Shown here one piece after another: positions 44,634-53,305 of a stretch of 64,000 bases of DNA (positions are counted from its first letter, which is position 1; the number at the start of each line of letters is the position of its first letter). The notes beneath the pieces are model-generated. The model was not told the DNA's origin. It made no database searches and was given only the letters and a program-made list of their open reading frames with translations. The stretch is taken from positions 3,889,501 through 3,953,500 of the forward strand of contig NZ_CP047023.1 of NCBI RefSeq assembly GCF_009796765.1, in the 5' to 3' direction. The DNA comes from Paraglaciecola sp. L3A3 (GTDB lineage Bacteria > Pseudomonadota > Gammaproteobacteria > Enterobacterales > Alteromonadaceae). The translations under genes and the position numbers were made by a program.

Positions 44634-46151
44634 TTACTTTCGTTTTATAATACGCTTGGGTTGCTGGTCATTATGGCTAGCCCACTGTAAATGAACTTGT
44701 CTTAATGACTCCACTATCTCTGGATACTGATCTATGAGATTTTTTGATTCAGTAGGATCAGCATCTATATCGTATAAAAACTCCCCTTTTGTCAGTTCAA
44801 CCATTTGTTTTACTGCATAAAAGTCATCGTACACAGCATGGTATTTCCATTTACCTTTTCTTACCGCAATTTCATGGCCTGTGTCCCAAACTAAAGCATC
44901 ACGAACCAGAGGTTTATTTTCAAGCAACATATTATTTAATGGCATGCCATCTATGTGTGCAGGTATATCTATGCCTGCGGCTTGAAGGATCGTGGGGTAA
45001 ATATCCATGATGCTCACTACGTTATCAATTGATTGACCATTTTTAAGGCCTTTACGCAAAGCATCGGGCATATAAATGACCATAGGCACTCGAATACCAC
45101 CTTCGTATAAAGTGTATTTACTACCACGATAAATACCGTTATTAGCATAAATAGGTGTTGAACCACCATTATCACTGATATAGATAACGATAGTGTTGTC
45201 CGCTAAATTGTTTGTTTCTAAGCTAGTTAAAATACTCCCTACCGCTTTATCCAAATAATGCAGTTGCCCTAAATAATAGTCTCGTCCATAATCATTGTTC
45301 GGTACTCGCCCGGCCACATACCAATCTCTAAAACTCTCAGTAGTGGGATCCCAGTCGGCCATTTTAGGTAAATTATGTTGTTTTAAATATTCCTCTGGCA
45401 ACTGGTGGGTAAAGTTATGCAAGGCATTAAAAGCGACCTGTAAATAAAAAGGCTTATTTTTATTATTATCGATAAATTGTGTCGCGTGTTGTTCAATTAG
45501 CTCGGTAGAAAAACCAGTTTGTTTGACCTTTTTATCATTGATCCAAACCGATCCCATTTCTAAGGATTCTCCACCCTGTTTACTTTTTTTCTGTTTATCG
45601 ACAAATGATTTTTTTTGTTCATTATCATGAATCAGGTAATGTTTTCGACCTCCCTCAAAACCATAAAAGTAGTCAACCCCATGATTTAAAGGAAAGTTTC
45701 TATTGGGGACTAATTTACTATTGCCATAATGGAATTTACCTACGTAACCTGTGGTGTAATTGGCCGTTTTAAGCATTTCCGGCAAGGTGGTAAAAGTGGG
45801 ATTTTCTAATCCTTTACCACCATACCAAAACATCCCCATTCTTTGTGCATAAGAGCCAGTAATAAGAGATGTACGTGAAGTACTACAAATTGGAGAGGAC
45901 ACATAAGCTTGTGTAAAATCAATACCTTTCTGGGCGATTTTATCGATATTAGGGGTGTCTACATCGGCAACTAATTGTTTATATCCTAAATCTGCATACC
46001 CCTGATCGTCAGCAATAATAAACACTATATTGGGTAACTTAGAGCTGTCGGTGATCGCTGATTTAGTTGCTTGATGGCTACAGCCTGAAATTAATCCAAC
46101 CGCAGTCACAATCGCGATGGCTTGTAATTTTGTTTTTAAATTAGAATACAC
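44634..46151 (-). CDS. S1-type sulfatase with a non-canonical C-S-T-S-R motif, lipoprotein
   Basis: 505 residues; GTG start (CAC at 46149-46151) with AGAGA upstream; lipoprotein signal ending LISGC. The S1 fold is clear: FIIADDQGYADLGYK, GYVGKFHYG, VIYISDNGGSTPIY. The activation motif at Cys89 reads C-S-T-S-R instead of C-x-P-S-R: threonine occupies the third place that the formylglycine-generating enzyme normally wants as proline or alanine. The catalytic Cys and Arg93 are kept. Divergent from the large dockerin-bearing enzyme; 147 bases before the propeller gene on the same strand. Confidence 0.88.
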   Translation of the reverse strand: MYSNLKTKLQAIAIVTAVGLISGCSHQATKSAITDSSKLPNIVFIIADDQGYADLGYKQLVADVDTPNIDKIAQKGIDFTQAYVSSPICSTSRTSLITGSYAQRMGMFWYGGKGLENPTFTTLPEMLKTANYTTGYVGKFHYGNSKLVPNRNFPLNHGVDYFYGFEGGRKHYLIHDNEQKKSFVDKQKKSKQGGESLEMGSVWINDKKVKQTGFSTELIEQHATQFIDNNKNKPFYLQVAFNALHNFTHQLPEEYLKQHNLPKMADWDPTTESFRDWYVAGRVPNNDYGRDYYLGQLHYLDKAVGSILTSLETNNLADNTIVIYISDNGGSTPIYANNGIYRGSKYTLYEGGIRVPMVIYMPDALRKGLKNGQSIDNVVSIMDIYPTILQAAGIDIPAHIDGMPLNNMLLENKPLVRDALVWDTGHEIAVRKGKWKYHAVYDDFYAVKQMVELTKGEFLYDIDADPTESKNLIDQYPEIVESLRQVHLQWASHNDQQPKRIIKRK

Positions 46152-46472
46152 AATAAGTCTCTATAATAAGCTAGATAATGTTAAACGACGGATGTTCCCC
46201 CCATAATTAAACCTTAGGTTTTCATTCAGCTAAGGCTGTCACTTAAAGAAGAAAAATCAACAACTTTTAATGAAACAAAGCTTCTAGCAAAACTCGTAAA
46301 AAAGTAACAACACAAAATAATATTTATGCTCATCAACTTCAGCGCTATTAATGGCTGCAATAACATTCCAAGATTAAAGACACCAAACATTAAACATTAA
46401 ATTTACATTATATTTACGGTAAACTGTTCATAGTTTGTTATTAATTCTACCGTTAACAAACACGATAACAAT
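46152..46472. promoter_or_regulatory. Divergent promoter region between sulfatase and dockerin-bearing glycosidase
   Basis: No gene. TTTACGGTAAAC (46413-46424) and TACCGTTAAC (46448-46457) near the plus-strand start may be related sites, but arms are imperfect. There is no clear Shine-Dalgarno before ATG 46473. Confidence 0.3.
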
Positions 46473-49400
46473 ATGAAAACACACCCTATCAATCATGCAA
46501 TTCATGCTAGTTTAGCTGGCAATAAAATAGTCAGCTTGGCTAGTTTAATCCCCCATAAAACTATAGCCTTATGCTGTAGTTTACTAGTTGCTAGTCAATC
46601 TGTTTCAGCCCAAGAACTGGTCACCTCTATCGATTTTAATCAAGCACAGGTGGTTGATTTAATTACCAATAAAAACGATTACGATACAGGGCTAGATACC
46701 AGTGGGAATATAGAGTTTTCCAGTGAAATAGCCAAAGACGGCAATGGTTTTAAAGTAGACTTTTTACGTTATCTACGTATCCCATTAGATGTTGTAGCCG
46801 CCAGCAATGGTAAATTCACTGTCAAATATGATTACAACCATATTAGTTCTAACCCGGGAGGCGGCACCGCTTGGCACGCTCATAGTTTTGCGGTACGTGA
46901 CCTAAGTAATGGTTATGGTTGGTCACATGGCTTTCGAAATTTAGGCAATGATTATTGGACTAGCGCCATCACTGGGTTTAGTAAAAATGGCGCACAAATA
47001 AAGGGTGTTCCTGAACAGATCCCCGACTTTAACAGTCAAACATGGCACGAATATGTATTGGTGTTCGACAACAATCGTCTAACTTGGTATGTGGATGGTG
47101 TGTATGCTTATTATCAAGACTTTAACACTTCTTTTGCTGATTGGAGTTTGGCCAATTCAGACATCACCATAGGCGCAAGATTTCAGGATAATTCAATCCA
47201 GAATATAGACGGTGAAGATGGCTATTTAGGCACTGGTGGTTCGAATAATCATTTAGGCTCAGTCGAAGCAGTATTTGATAATATTCGCATTTGGGATGCA
47301 GCGCTTACGACTGAGCAAATTGCGGTGGGCGTAGAAAGTTTAGTTAACGGTGAAGATATTCTTGAGTTGTCCCAAGATAGGTTTTCGCTACAACCTCAAA
47401 ATACCGAATTAACCATAGATATTGTGACCAATACCCCATGGACCTTATCTAATTTACCTAATTGGTTAACGGCCAATATCACCTCTGGTGCCGGTAATGC
47501 TAGCCTAGTGCTAACCGTGGCAGAAAATGCCACAAACCTAGCTAGAAGCGCCAATGTGATGGTCAACGATTTAGCTATTTCTGTGGTACAGGCCACAAAA
47601 ACGGACCTGTTAACTACAGACGCGGTGATTTATCCAGACACAGGCAATCAAACTGTTGAATATGTTTTTTATGACATAAAAAGCTTTTTCAACGCAAAAA
47701 TGCCCGAGACGACCGCAGATAAATTATTTATCGAAGACGGTTTTAATGGTGTCAGAACCAATATTTGGGGCACCCGAGATAAACCAGATACAGCGAATGG
47801 ACGATACGCACATCCAGAGCCTGGTGTGGTAGTCGAAAGTTTGTATGCCAAAGATGTCACCATCATTAAGCAAGCTATGGCCCGTAATCCTGAGCTAATT
47901 GTTTTTGCCAGCAAAAAACTAAACGGCAAATATAGTTTTCCTGATTGGGTCTTAGATGATGACGGCGTGATCCCTGAGTTATACGTTATTTTATTGGCTG
48001 ACTATATCGAATATATGGCCTCTGAAGGTATACCTATAGATATCCTAGGACTAGATAACGAACGAGTATTTAACGAAGGCAATGTCACCCCTGAAAAGTT
48101 CAAACAAGTAGTCGACTTATTAGAAATTCTAGCCCTAGAACGTGGTTTCCCTATGCCAACAATTATTGGTCATGAAGACTACGTACCGGGCCGCAATAAT
48201 TGGATGAAAAATCTAGCAGACAATAATTGGACCAACCGTTTAGATATTTATGGTACCCATTATTATCCAGAAAACCGTAATGCCACTATGGTAGGGCGCC
48301 TTGAATCTGATATTTCTTATGCTAGTGATTTACCCCGTTGGCATAGTGAACTGCACTGGAACGCTAAATCTGATATTGACGACATATTAGAAATTGAAGA
48401 TGGTTTTGGTAGTTTACTAGATATGACTGACCGCGGCTTTAACGGTCTAATGTGGTGGGGTTATGGTTTAAATGGATTCCGTGGTGCAACCATGGGAGCA
48501 CTTACCACTCACTTATTAGGTTATACGCCGATAGTAATGACAGATCATGACGGCATCGATATTTTCAAAGACGGCAATTTGCATACGCGAGCTTATCGCA
48601 AAGGTAATAAAATGGTGGTCTTCGTGTTAAATATTAATGGGAATAGCCATGATGACTACAGCTTTAAGTTAAACACAGGTGAAATCAGTTCAGAAGTAAG
48701 CTTCGAACAATGGGCCGATGGTAATGAAACCAGCATTAGCGGTATAGCCACCAGCTTAGCTGATAATGGTTTTTCAGTAGATTTATCTAGTCAGTCTATG
48801 ACTATGCTTACCTTTGATATTACCCCTCAAGATAATCTATTCAATGAATCTTGGAACACTGCTGCCAGCACTACTTTAAATGGCACTAACACACTAGTGG
48901 CAGACAATGAATGGCAATTTGCTGTAGACAGTTCGCAAAGCAAAGTAACCGTCAATCCAGCCAGCAGCTATTTTGAGCAGCAAGTATTGACGGCAGCGAG
49001 TCATGCTGATCAACTAGACAAAGCTGAAATCAGTAGCACGTTAAATCAGCCAATAGACATGGATCTGACACCTTCTGTCACCTTCAAACTAAAAGCTATT
49101 TTTTCCGCACTGTCAGAGTCAACAGATGGCAACACCAATACTAGTATTGGTTTACAAAGTGCTGATAACACCAGCGGATTTCAATTAGTACTGAATAGCG
49201 ATGTTAGCCAAGCAAGTTTACAGTTAGTGATTACAGGACTTGACGGTACACGTGCTATTGATCTGGTGCCTGCTGGCGAACAATTAGTTGGTCTTCCCTA
49301 TGATGTAACAGTGACCTTAAACAAAGTAGCTGATAATCAAACCAACATAGCCTACAACATCTACCGCAATAGAATGTTGTGGTTAGAAGGAACAGAGTTT

Positions 49401-49697
49401 TTAGATACCAGCAGCACTGGTGGCCAACTATTAGACACAGTGCAAATCAATACCTCAGCTGAGTCAAATATCGTACTCGATGACATTCAGTTATTAGGCC
49501 TTAACGGCCAAGTAACGGGAGATTGGGATAATGATGGTGACGTTGATGTAAATGATATGCGCGCTATGGTCAGAGCCATACAACAAAGTGAAGAGATTGA
49601 TATGAGCTTTGACTTTAATAACGACGGCACAGTAAGCATTTTAGATGCGCGTGGTATGTCGGCAATTTGTACTCGCACTCGTTGCGCAGCAGAATAA
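46473..49697 (+). CDS. Modular clan GH-A-like glycoside hydrolase with LamG, BACON and C-terminal dockerin-like domains
   Basis: 1074 residues. Signal peptide to SVSAQ (46-48); a LamG/concanavalin-like jelly roll (50-290); a BACON-like Ig domain (295-375, NTPWTLSNLPNWLTANITSG); a TIM-barrel catalytic domain with beta-sandwich (390-785) carrying probable acid/base Glu530 in LGLDNERVF and nucleophile Glu626 in WHSELHW, as in GH30/GH39-type families; a CBM-like sandwich (790-1012); and a dockerin-like end (1015-1070) with two calcium-loop repeats, DWDNDGDVDVND (1017-1028) and DFNNDGTVSILD (1047-1058), each followed by an R-M helix. Probably an endo-acting enzyme on the region's glycan; family unassigned. 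Confidence 0.8.
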   Translation: MKTHPINHAIHASLAGNKIVSLASLIPHKTIALCCSLLVASQSVSAQELVTSIDFNQAQVVDLITNKNDYDTGLDTSGNIEFSSEIAKDGNGFKVDFLRYLRIPLDVVAASNGKFTVKYDYNHISSNPGGGTAWHAHSFAVRDLSNGYGWSHGFRNLGNDYWTSAITGFSKNGAQIKGVPEQIPDFNSQTWHEYVLVFDNNRLTWYVDGVYAYYQDFNTSFADWSLANSDITIGARFQDNSIQNIDGEDGYLGTGGSNNHLGSVEAVFDNIRIWDAALTTEQIAVGVESLVNGEDILELSQDRFSLQPQNTELTIDIVTNTPWTLSNLPNWLTANITSGAGNASLVLTVAENATNLARSANVMVNDLAISVVQATKTDLLTTDAVIYPDTGNQTVEYVFYDIKSFFNAKMPETTADKLFIEDGFNGVRTNIWGTRDKPDTANGRYAHPEPGVVVESLYAKDVTIIKQAMARNPELIVFASKKLNGKYSFPDWVLDDDGVIPELYVILLADYIEYMASEGIPIDILGLDNERVFNEGNVTPEKFKQVVDLLEILALERGFPMPTIIGHEDYVPGRNNWMKNLADNNWTNRLDIYGTHYYPENRNATMVGRLESDISYASDLPRWHSELHWNAKSDIDDILEIEDGFGSLLDMTDRGFNGLMWWGYGLNGFRGATMGALTTHLLGYTPIVMTDHDGIDIFKDGNLHTRAYRKGNKMVVFVLNINGNSHDDYSFKLNTGEISSEVSFEQWADGNETSISGIATSLADNGFSVDLSSQSMTMLTFDITPQDNLFNESWNTAASTTLNGTNTLVADNEWQFAVDSSQSKVTVNPASSYFEQQVLTAASHADQLDKAEISSTLNQPIDMDLTPSVTFKLKAIFSALSESTDGNTNTSIGLQSADNTSGFQLVLNSDVSQASLQLVITGLDGTRAIDLVPAGEQLVGLPYDVTVTLNKVADNQTNIAYNIYRNRMLWLEGTEFLDTSSTGGQLLDTVQINTSAESNIVLDDIQLLGLNGQVTGDWDNDGDVDVNDMRAMVRAIQQSEEIDMSFDFNNDGTVSILDARGMSAICTRTRCAAE

Positions 49698-49710
49698 TAG
49701 GAATAACAAA

Positions 49711-50253
49711 ATGAAAAAATTTATCGCAGCTTTAACTTTGCTTATTGGTTTAAGTGCCAATGCCAACACTATTTCAATTCAACTCAGTGACACTGATATC
49801 AACCTTGGTGAAACAGTACAAGTGAGCCTGCTTGCCACGGGTTTTGAAATGTTTGATACATTTGATTTTGATTTAGAATTCGATACATCGACTTTTAGTT
49901 ACGACCCCACAACCTTGGTAAGTGATGTGGCTGACACACTGCCTTTAATTTTTGAAGTGAACGATGCTGCTAATGGCATGGCCTTCAGCTTTTTTGAGCC
50001 TATGGCTTTTGCGGGAGGAGACTTCTTATTAGCCAGCTTTTCTCTAACCGCTACAGATATAGGTGACATTGGTTTTTCGTTGGCTGACAGCGTATTTGCA
50101 GATTCTTTATTTCAGTCTGAATTAACCGTGGATACCACTGCCCGTTCACAAATATCAGTAACAGAGCAAGTAGCCGTGTCAGCACCCGCCACAGTAGGAA
50201 TATTGGCTATGTCTATGTTGCTTATGTTAGTAAGAAGCAGAAAAACAAGTTGA
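49711..50253 (+). CDS. Secreted cohesin-like protein with PEP-CTERM-like anchor
   Basis: 180 residues from ATG 49711, which has AATAGGAAT seven bases before it; the longer frame would start inside the preceding gene. Signal peptide MKKFIAALTLLIGLSANA, then one beta-sandwich of cohesin type (TISIQLSDTDINLGETVQVS, FDTFDFDLEFDTSTF, LLASFSLTATDIGDIGFSL), and a C-terminal tripartite tail: VSAPATVG, a hydrophobic helix (ILAMSMLLMLV) and RSRK. The tail is a PEP-CTERM variant recognised by exosortase. The gene begins 13 bases after the dockerin-bearing enzyme, so the pair is likely co-translated. A strong terminator follows. Confidence 0.75.
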   Translation: MKKFIAALTLLIGLSANANTISIQLSDTDINLGETVQVSLLATGFEMFDTFDFDLEFDTSTFSYDPTTLVSDVADTLPLIFEVNDAANGMAFSFFEPMAFAGGDFLLASFSLTATDIGDIGFSLADSVFADSLFQSELTVDTTARSQISVTEQVAVSAPATVGILAMSMLLMLVRSRKTS

Positions 50254-50275
50254 GGTTAACTGCAATCTAAACGTT

Positions 50276-50312
50276 AAAAAGACGATTGATAATCCTATCA
50301 ATCGTCTTTTTT
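50276..50312 (+). terminator. Rho-independent terminator after the cohesin-like gene
   Basis: AAAAAGACGATTGATA, loop ATCC, TATCAATCGTCTTTTT: a 16-bp perfect stem with T run, 23 bases past the stop. It closes the enzyme-cohesin transcription unit. Confidence 0.93.
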
Positions 50313-50524
50313 GCATTAATGCAGCCAGTCACATCACATTAGGGGGGCGATTAAAAGTCTGCCTAGCAGCTGTTTATAAGCGGTAAAAAATAAGACCTCT
50401 ATGTTATTGATATTTATATATTTAAATAACTACACTAATCATTTCCTTATAACGAAATAAATTCCATTACTAGCGACAGTCAATTAAGTTGACCACTCAT
50501 ATAAAAGTATATTAGGATGTCTAG

Positions 50525-51811
50525 TTGTTAATGTTTGTCAGTTTTCTTCGTCCTAATAACCTTTCGCAAAAAATGCTACGTGTGATTTTCTCACTGTATT
50601 TACTCGTCACTTGCTTAATCACCTGCATACAATTTGCCAGCGAATATTTAAAAACTCAGGATTCAATCTCAAATGAATTAAAGTTATTAGAAGAAACGGT
50701 AAGTGATTCTATAGCTACCAGTTTATGGCAATACAACCAGACTCAATTAAATTCGCTGATCACTGGTCTGATAAAAATGCCTATTATCGCAGGTGTCGAT
50801 GTGTTTGATAAAAATGGCCAAACCTTAATTTCTAAACAGTTTTACTCTCCCACCTCAGTGCCTATGTCAATTTTCGAAACACGCTCAGAATTGAATTGGC
50901 AACTTAATCAAGAAAATGTTTTTCTTGGCACCCTAGTATTATATTCCTCATCAGAAGTTGTGTTAGACAGGGTTTTGTTCGGTTTTTCGTTAATTGCCAT
51001 AACCGCCATCATAAAGTTATCTCTGCTATTTTGGTTATTTATTTGGGCCTTCGATCGTTATTTAGCCCGCCCCTTAAAAGAATTAATGTCACAAGTCGAC
51101 ACTATACAGCTAAGCTCAGATATCAATCAGCGCATCAATCTTTCGATTATTGAAAATAATGAACTTAAACAATTACAAAATCATATGAACAATATGCTTT
51201 CTGCTATGCAAAACGACCGACAACGCTTAATAGAAGACGAAGAAAACAAGCGAAACTGGTTAGAAGACGCAGTAAATAAACGCACAGCAGAATTACAAAT
51301 TTTAAATGAAAAATTAAAAAAACTCGCCACTATTGATTCCTTAACTGGGGTGTTAAATCGCGGAAGTTTTTTTGAATCCGCGCAACATTTATTAATCCTC
51401 AGTCAAAGACAAAAATCATCAGCCTCATTAATTTTGATGGACCTAGATTTATTTAAAAATATCAACGATACCTACGGCCATTTTAGCGGCGACCAAGTTC
51501 TAATCCATTTCAGTCAAACCATACAATCCTTATTAAGAAAGTCCGATCTGGTTGGTAGACTTGGCGGCGAAGAATTTGCTATTTTTCTTAGCGATACTAA
51601 TTTGAATGACGCTTTTCAACTGGCGGATAAACTACGTAAAACCATAGCGAACACATCTATTGAAGTTGATAGAAAAACTATTTCTTATACAGTAAGCCTA
51701 GGTGTCGAATCATCTGTTCCAAAAGATCAATCCATAGACGAATTATATAAGCGTGCCGATATAAAACTATATGGCGCCAAAGGTAAGGGCCGTGACCGTG
51801 TTGAAAAATAA
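50525..51811 (+). CDS. Membrane diguanylate cyclase (GGDEF)
   Basis: 428 residues. Two membrane helices (~18-38 and ~150-172) enclose a periplasmic sensor region; a HAMP-like segment and coiled coil (NRNWLEDAVNKRTAELQ-like) lead into a GGDEF domain. Active motif is GGEEF in RLGGEEFAIFL, and RKSD five residues before it is an intact RxxD inhibitory site, so it should make c-di-GMP under feedback control. Start: TTG 50525 has AGGA seven bases upstream; ATG 50531 is the alternative. Followed by, and overlapping, a periplasmic binding protein gene that could share its signal. Confidence 0.9.
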   Translation: MLMFVSFLRPNNLSQKMLRVIFSLYLLVTCLITCIQFASEYLKTQDSISNELKLLEETVSDSIATSLWQYNQTQLNSLITGLIKMPIIAGVDVFDKNGQTLISKQFYSPTSVPMSIFETRSELNWQLNQENVFLGTLVLYSSSEVVLDRVLFGFSLIAITAIIKLSLLFWLFIWAFDRYLARPLKELMSQVDTIQLSSDINQRINLSIIENNELKQLQNHMNNMLSAMQNDRQRLIEDEENKRNWLEDAVNKRTAELQILNEKLKKLATIDSLTGVLNRGSFFESAQHLLILSQRQKSSASLILMDLDLFKNINDTYGHFSGDQVLIHFSQTIQSLLRKSDLVGRLGGEEFAIFLSDTNLNDAFQLADKLRKTIANTSIEVDRKTISYTVSLGVESSVPKDQSIDELYKRADIKLYGAKGKGRDRVEK

Positions 51812-52622
51812 ACGTTTGGGTATTCAGCTGCAGCGCCTAGTATCTATTGTAATATTAATCACAGGCGCGAGCGTCAGCAACCTAAGCCAAGCAAACACTT
51901 TAAAAGTTTGCTACGACCAATGGCCACCTATGACTATTTTTCCCAGTGACACTGCGACTGATCGAGGTGTGGTTATCGACATGTTAGAGCAAATATACTC
52001 AGCTAAGGGATACCAGTTAGAATATTATGAAGTGCCATTAGCCAGAGGGCTAAACATGGTAGCAGAAGGACTTTGCGATATGTTGCCTGAATATTTACAT
52101 TCAGAAAGCGCAGAACAAGACTTCGAATTTGCTAAGCAAGCCAGCTTTGTTTATCCATCCGCTTTTGTGGTTCGAAAGAATGATCCATGGCGTTACCAAG
52201 GCATTCAATCAATAAAAGGTAAACGCATTGCCACAGGGCCAGGCTGGGATTACAGCTCAATGAGTGACCCTTATCAAAAGTATTTGGATGATCCCCAAAA
52301 TACCGACTTCATTGAAGTTATCGCAGGTTACGATGACGTAATTGAACGTATATTACGTATGCTCAAAGAAAATCGAGTAGACCTATACGCAGACAACGAA
52401 CTGGTTTTACAATATGTATTAAATCGCCTCAAGCTAAATGATGAGTTAAGCATTATTCGCCCTGGTCTAGAAAAGCCTTTAGTAGAAATTCCTATTTTCT
52501 CCAGAAAAATCCCCAGAGCTAAAAGACAAAAATTGATAAATATCTGGGATCAAGGCCGCTTATCAATGCCGCTCGAACAAGAAAAAGCCCTACTCAATAA
52601 ATATCAAGTCACGCTGCAGTAA
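51798..52622 (+). CDS. Periplasmic solute-binding protein, family 3-like
   Basis: 274 residues from GTG 51798, chosen because AAGGTAAGGG precedes it by about eight bases and a signal peptide follows (ending SNLSQANT); the frame is open back to ATG 51771. It overlaps the diguanylate cyclase gene by 14 bases. Family pattern: LKVCYDQWPPMTIFP, GVVIDMLEQIYSAKGYQLEY, GLCDMLPEYLHSE and IKGKRIATGPGWDYSS. Such proteins next to membrane GGDEF proteins may present a ligand to the sensor; that link is inferred from the overlap. Confidence 0.8.
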   Translation: MLKNKRLGIQLQRLVSIVILITGASVSNLSQANTLKVCYDQWPPMTIFPSDTATDRGVVIDMLEQIYSAKGYQLEYYEVPLARGLNMVAEGLCDMLPEYLHSESAEQDFEFAKQASFVYPSAFVVRKNDPWRYQGIQSIKGKRIATGPGWDYSSMSDPYQKYLDDPQNTDFIEVIAGYDDVIERILRMLKENRVDLYADNELVLQYVLNRLKLNDELSIIRPGLEKPLVEIPIFSRKIPRAKRQKLINIWDQGRLSMPLEQEKALLNKYQVTLQ

Positions 52623-52673
52623 GTGGTTTTGAGTAAAATGACAAACAACCGCCAGCTTGAAAAAATCTAAGCA

Positions 52674-53117
52674 TTATTCTGGACTAAGACTTTTCAATAA
52701 TAGCTTTATACTTTTACCGTGAATGTCACTAAAATTTTGTTTTTTGCTAAAACTGTTAAGTATATGTAACGCATCTCTTAGCTGCGATTCGCTTAACTTT
52801 TCAGAAAATCCCATTGCCCAAGCTGCCATTTCTCTACTTAGCGTTTTCATCGCTAAAAGTACTCGTAAATTCTCATGTCTTTCGTCTTTAGCAATAAGCT
52901 GAAAAACATGTTCAACTTTTTCTTTTTCACCTTCAATAATCTGAATGAAGTGCTCAGGCAGTTCAACTAACAAACCTGTTATGCCAAATTTTTCATTGTT
53001 TTTACGGGCACTGAACAGAATAGAATCCACATCACTGGGGACAAATGTATGGGTTTTGTCACTAACATATATAAGTTGATACACAGGAACTACATGGTTT
53101 GAGATGTATGATAGCAA
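52674..53117 (-). CDS. BLUF-domain blue-light photoreceptor
   Basis: 147 residues with one BLUF domain, which binds FAD and senses blue light. Key residues visible: Tyr in VYQLIYVS, Asn in RKNNEKFGITGLLV, Gln in HFIQIIEGE, and the Trp/Met region AAWAMGFSE. The helical tail is short and carries no output domain, so it must act through a partner. Start uncertain: the frame opens at TTG 53117, but GTG 53084 would give MYQLIYVS, the usual family beginning; neither has a clear ribosome site. Neighbouring diguanylate cyclase is convergent. Confidence 0.88.
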   Translation of the reverse strand: MLSYISNHVVPVYQLIYVSDKTHTFVPSDVDSILFSARKNNEKFGITGLLVELPEHFIQIIEGEKEKVEHVFQLIAKDERHENLRVLLAMKTLSREMAAWAMGFSEKLSESQLRDALHILNSFSKKQNFSDIHGKSIKLLLKSLSPE

Positions 53118-53228
53118 GGAGGATAACTGCTATTTAAAGGGCTGTCGATCTTTAGTAAGAATTTACGCTGCTGTTAAAATTCTTAAAAAACAGCCACAAT
53201 AGACAAAAATTAAACTAGCAAGAACTTA

Positions 53229-53302
53229 TACCAACTCCAATAAATAATACCAATCTAGTTTAATAATTGGTCGCTTAGCGAGAATTTAATGGAATTAGTA
53301 TT
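53229..53302. repeat. Short MITE-like copy of the TACCAATC element with imperfect terminal inverted repeats
   Basis: ATACCAACTCCAATAAA at the left and TTTAATGGAATTAGTAT at the right are imperfect inverted repeats. Between them TACCAATCTAGT joins directly to TTTAATAATTGGTCGCTTAG plus CGAGAATTTAAT, the right end also found at 28409-28440. Confidence 0.7.
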
Positions 53303-53305
53303 AAA

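Noticed and set aside
46473..49697. Assignment of the large enzyme to a definite family such as GH86 or GH30
   Set aside because: The two glutamates and barrel fit clan GH-A, but the motifs I can see do not decide between families, so I left it unassigned.
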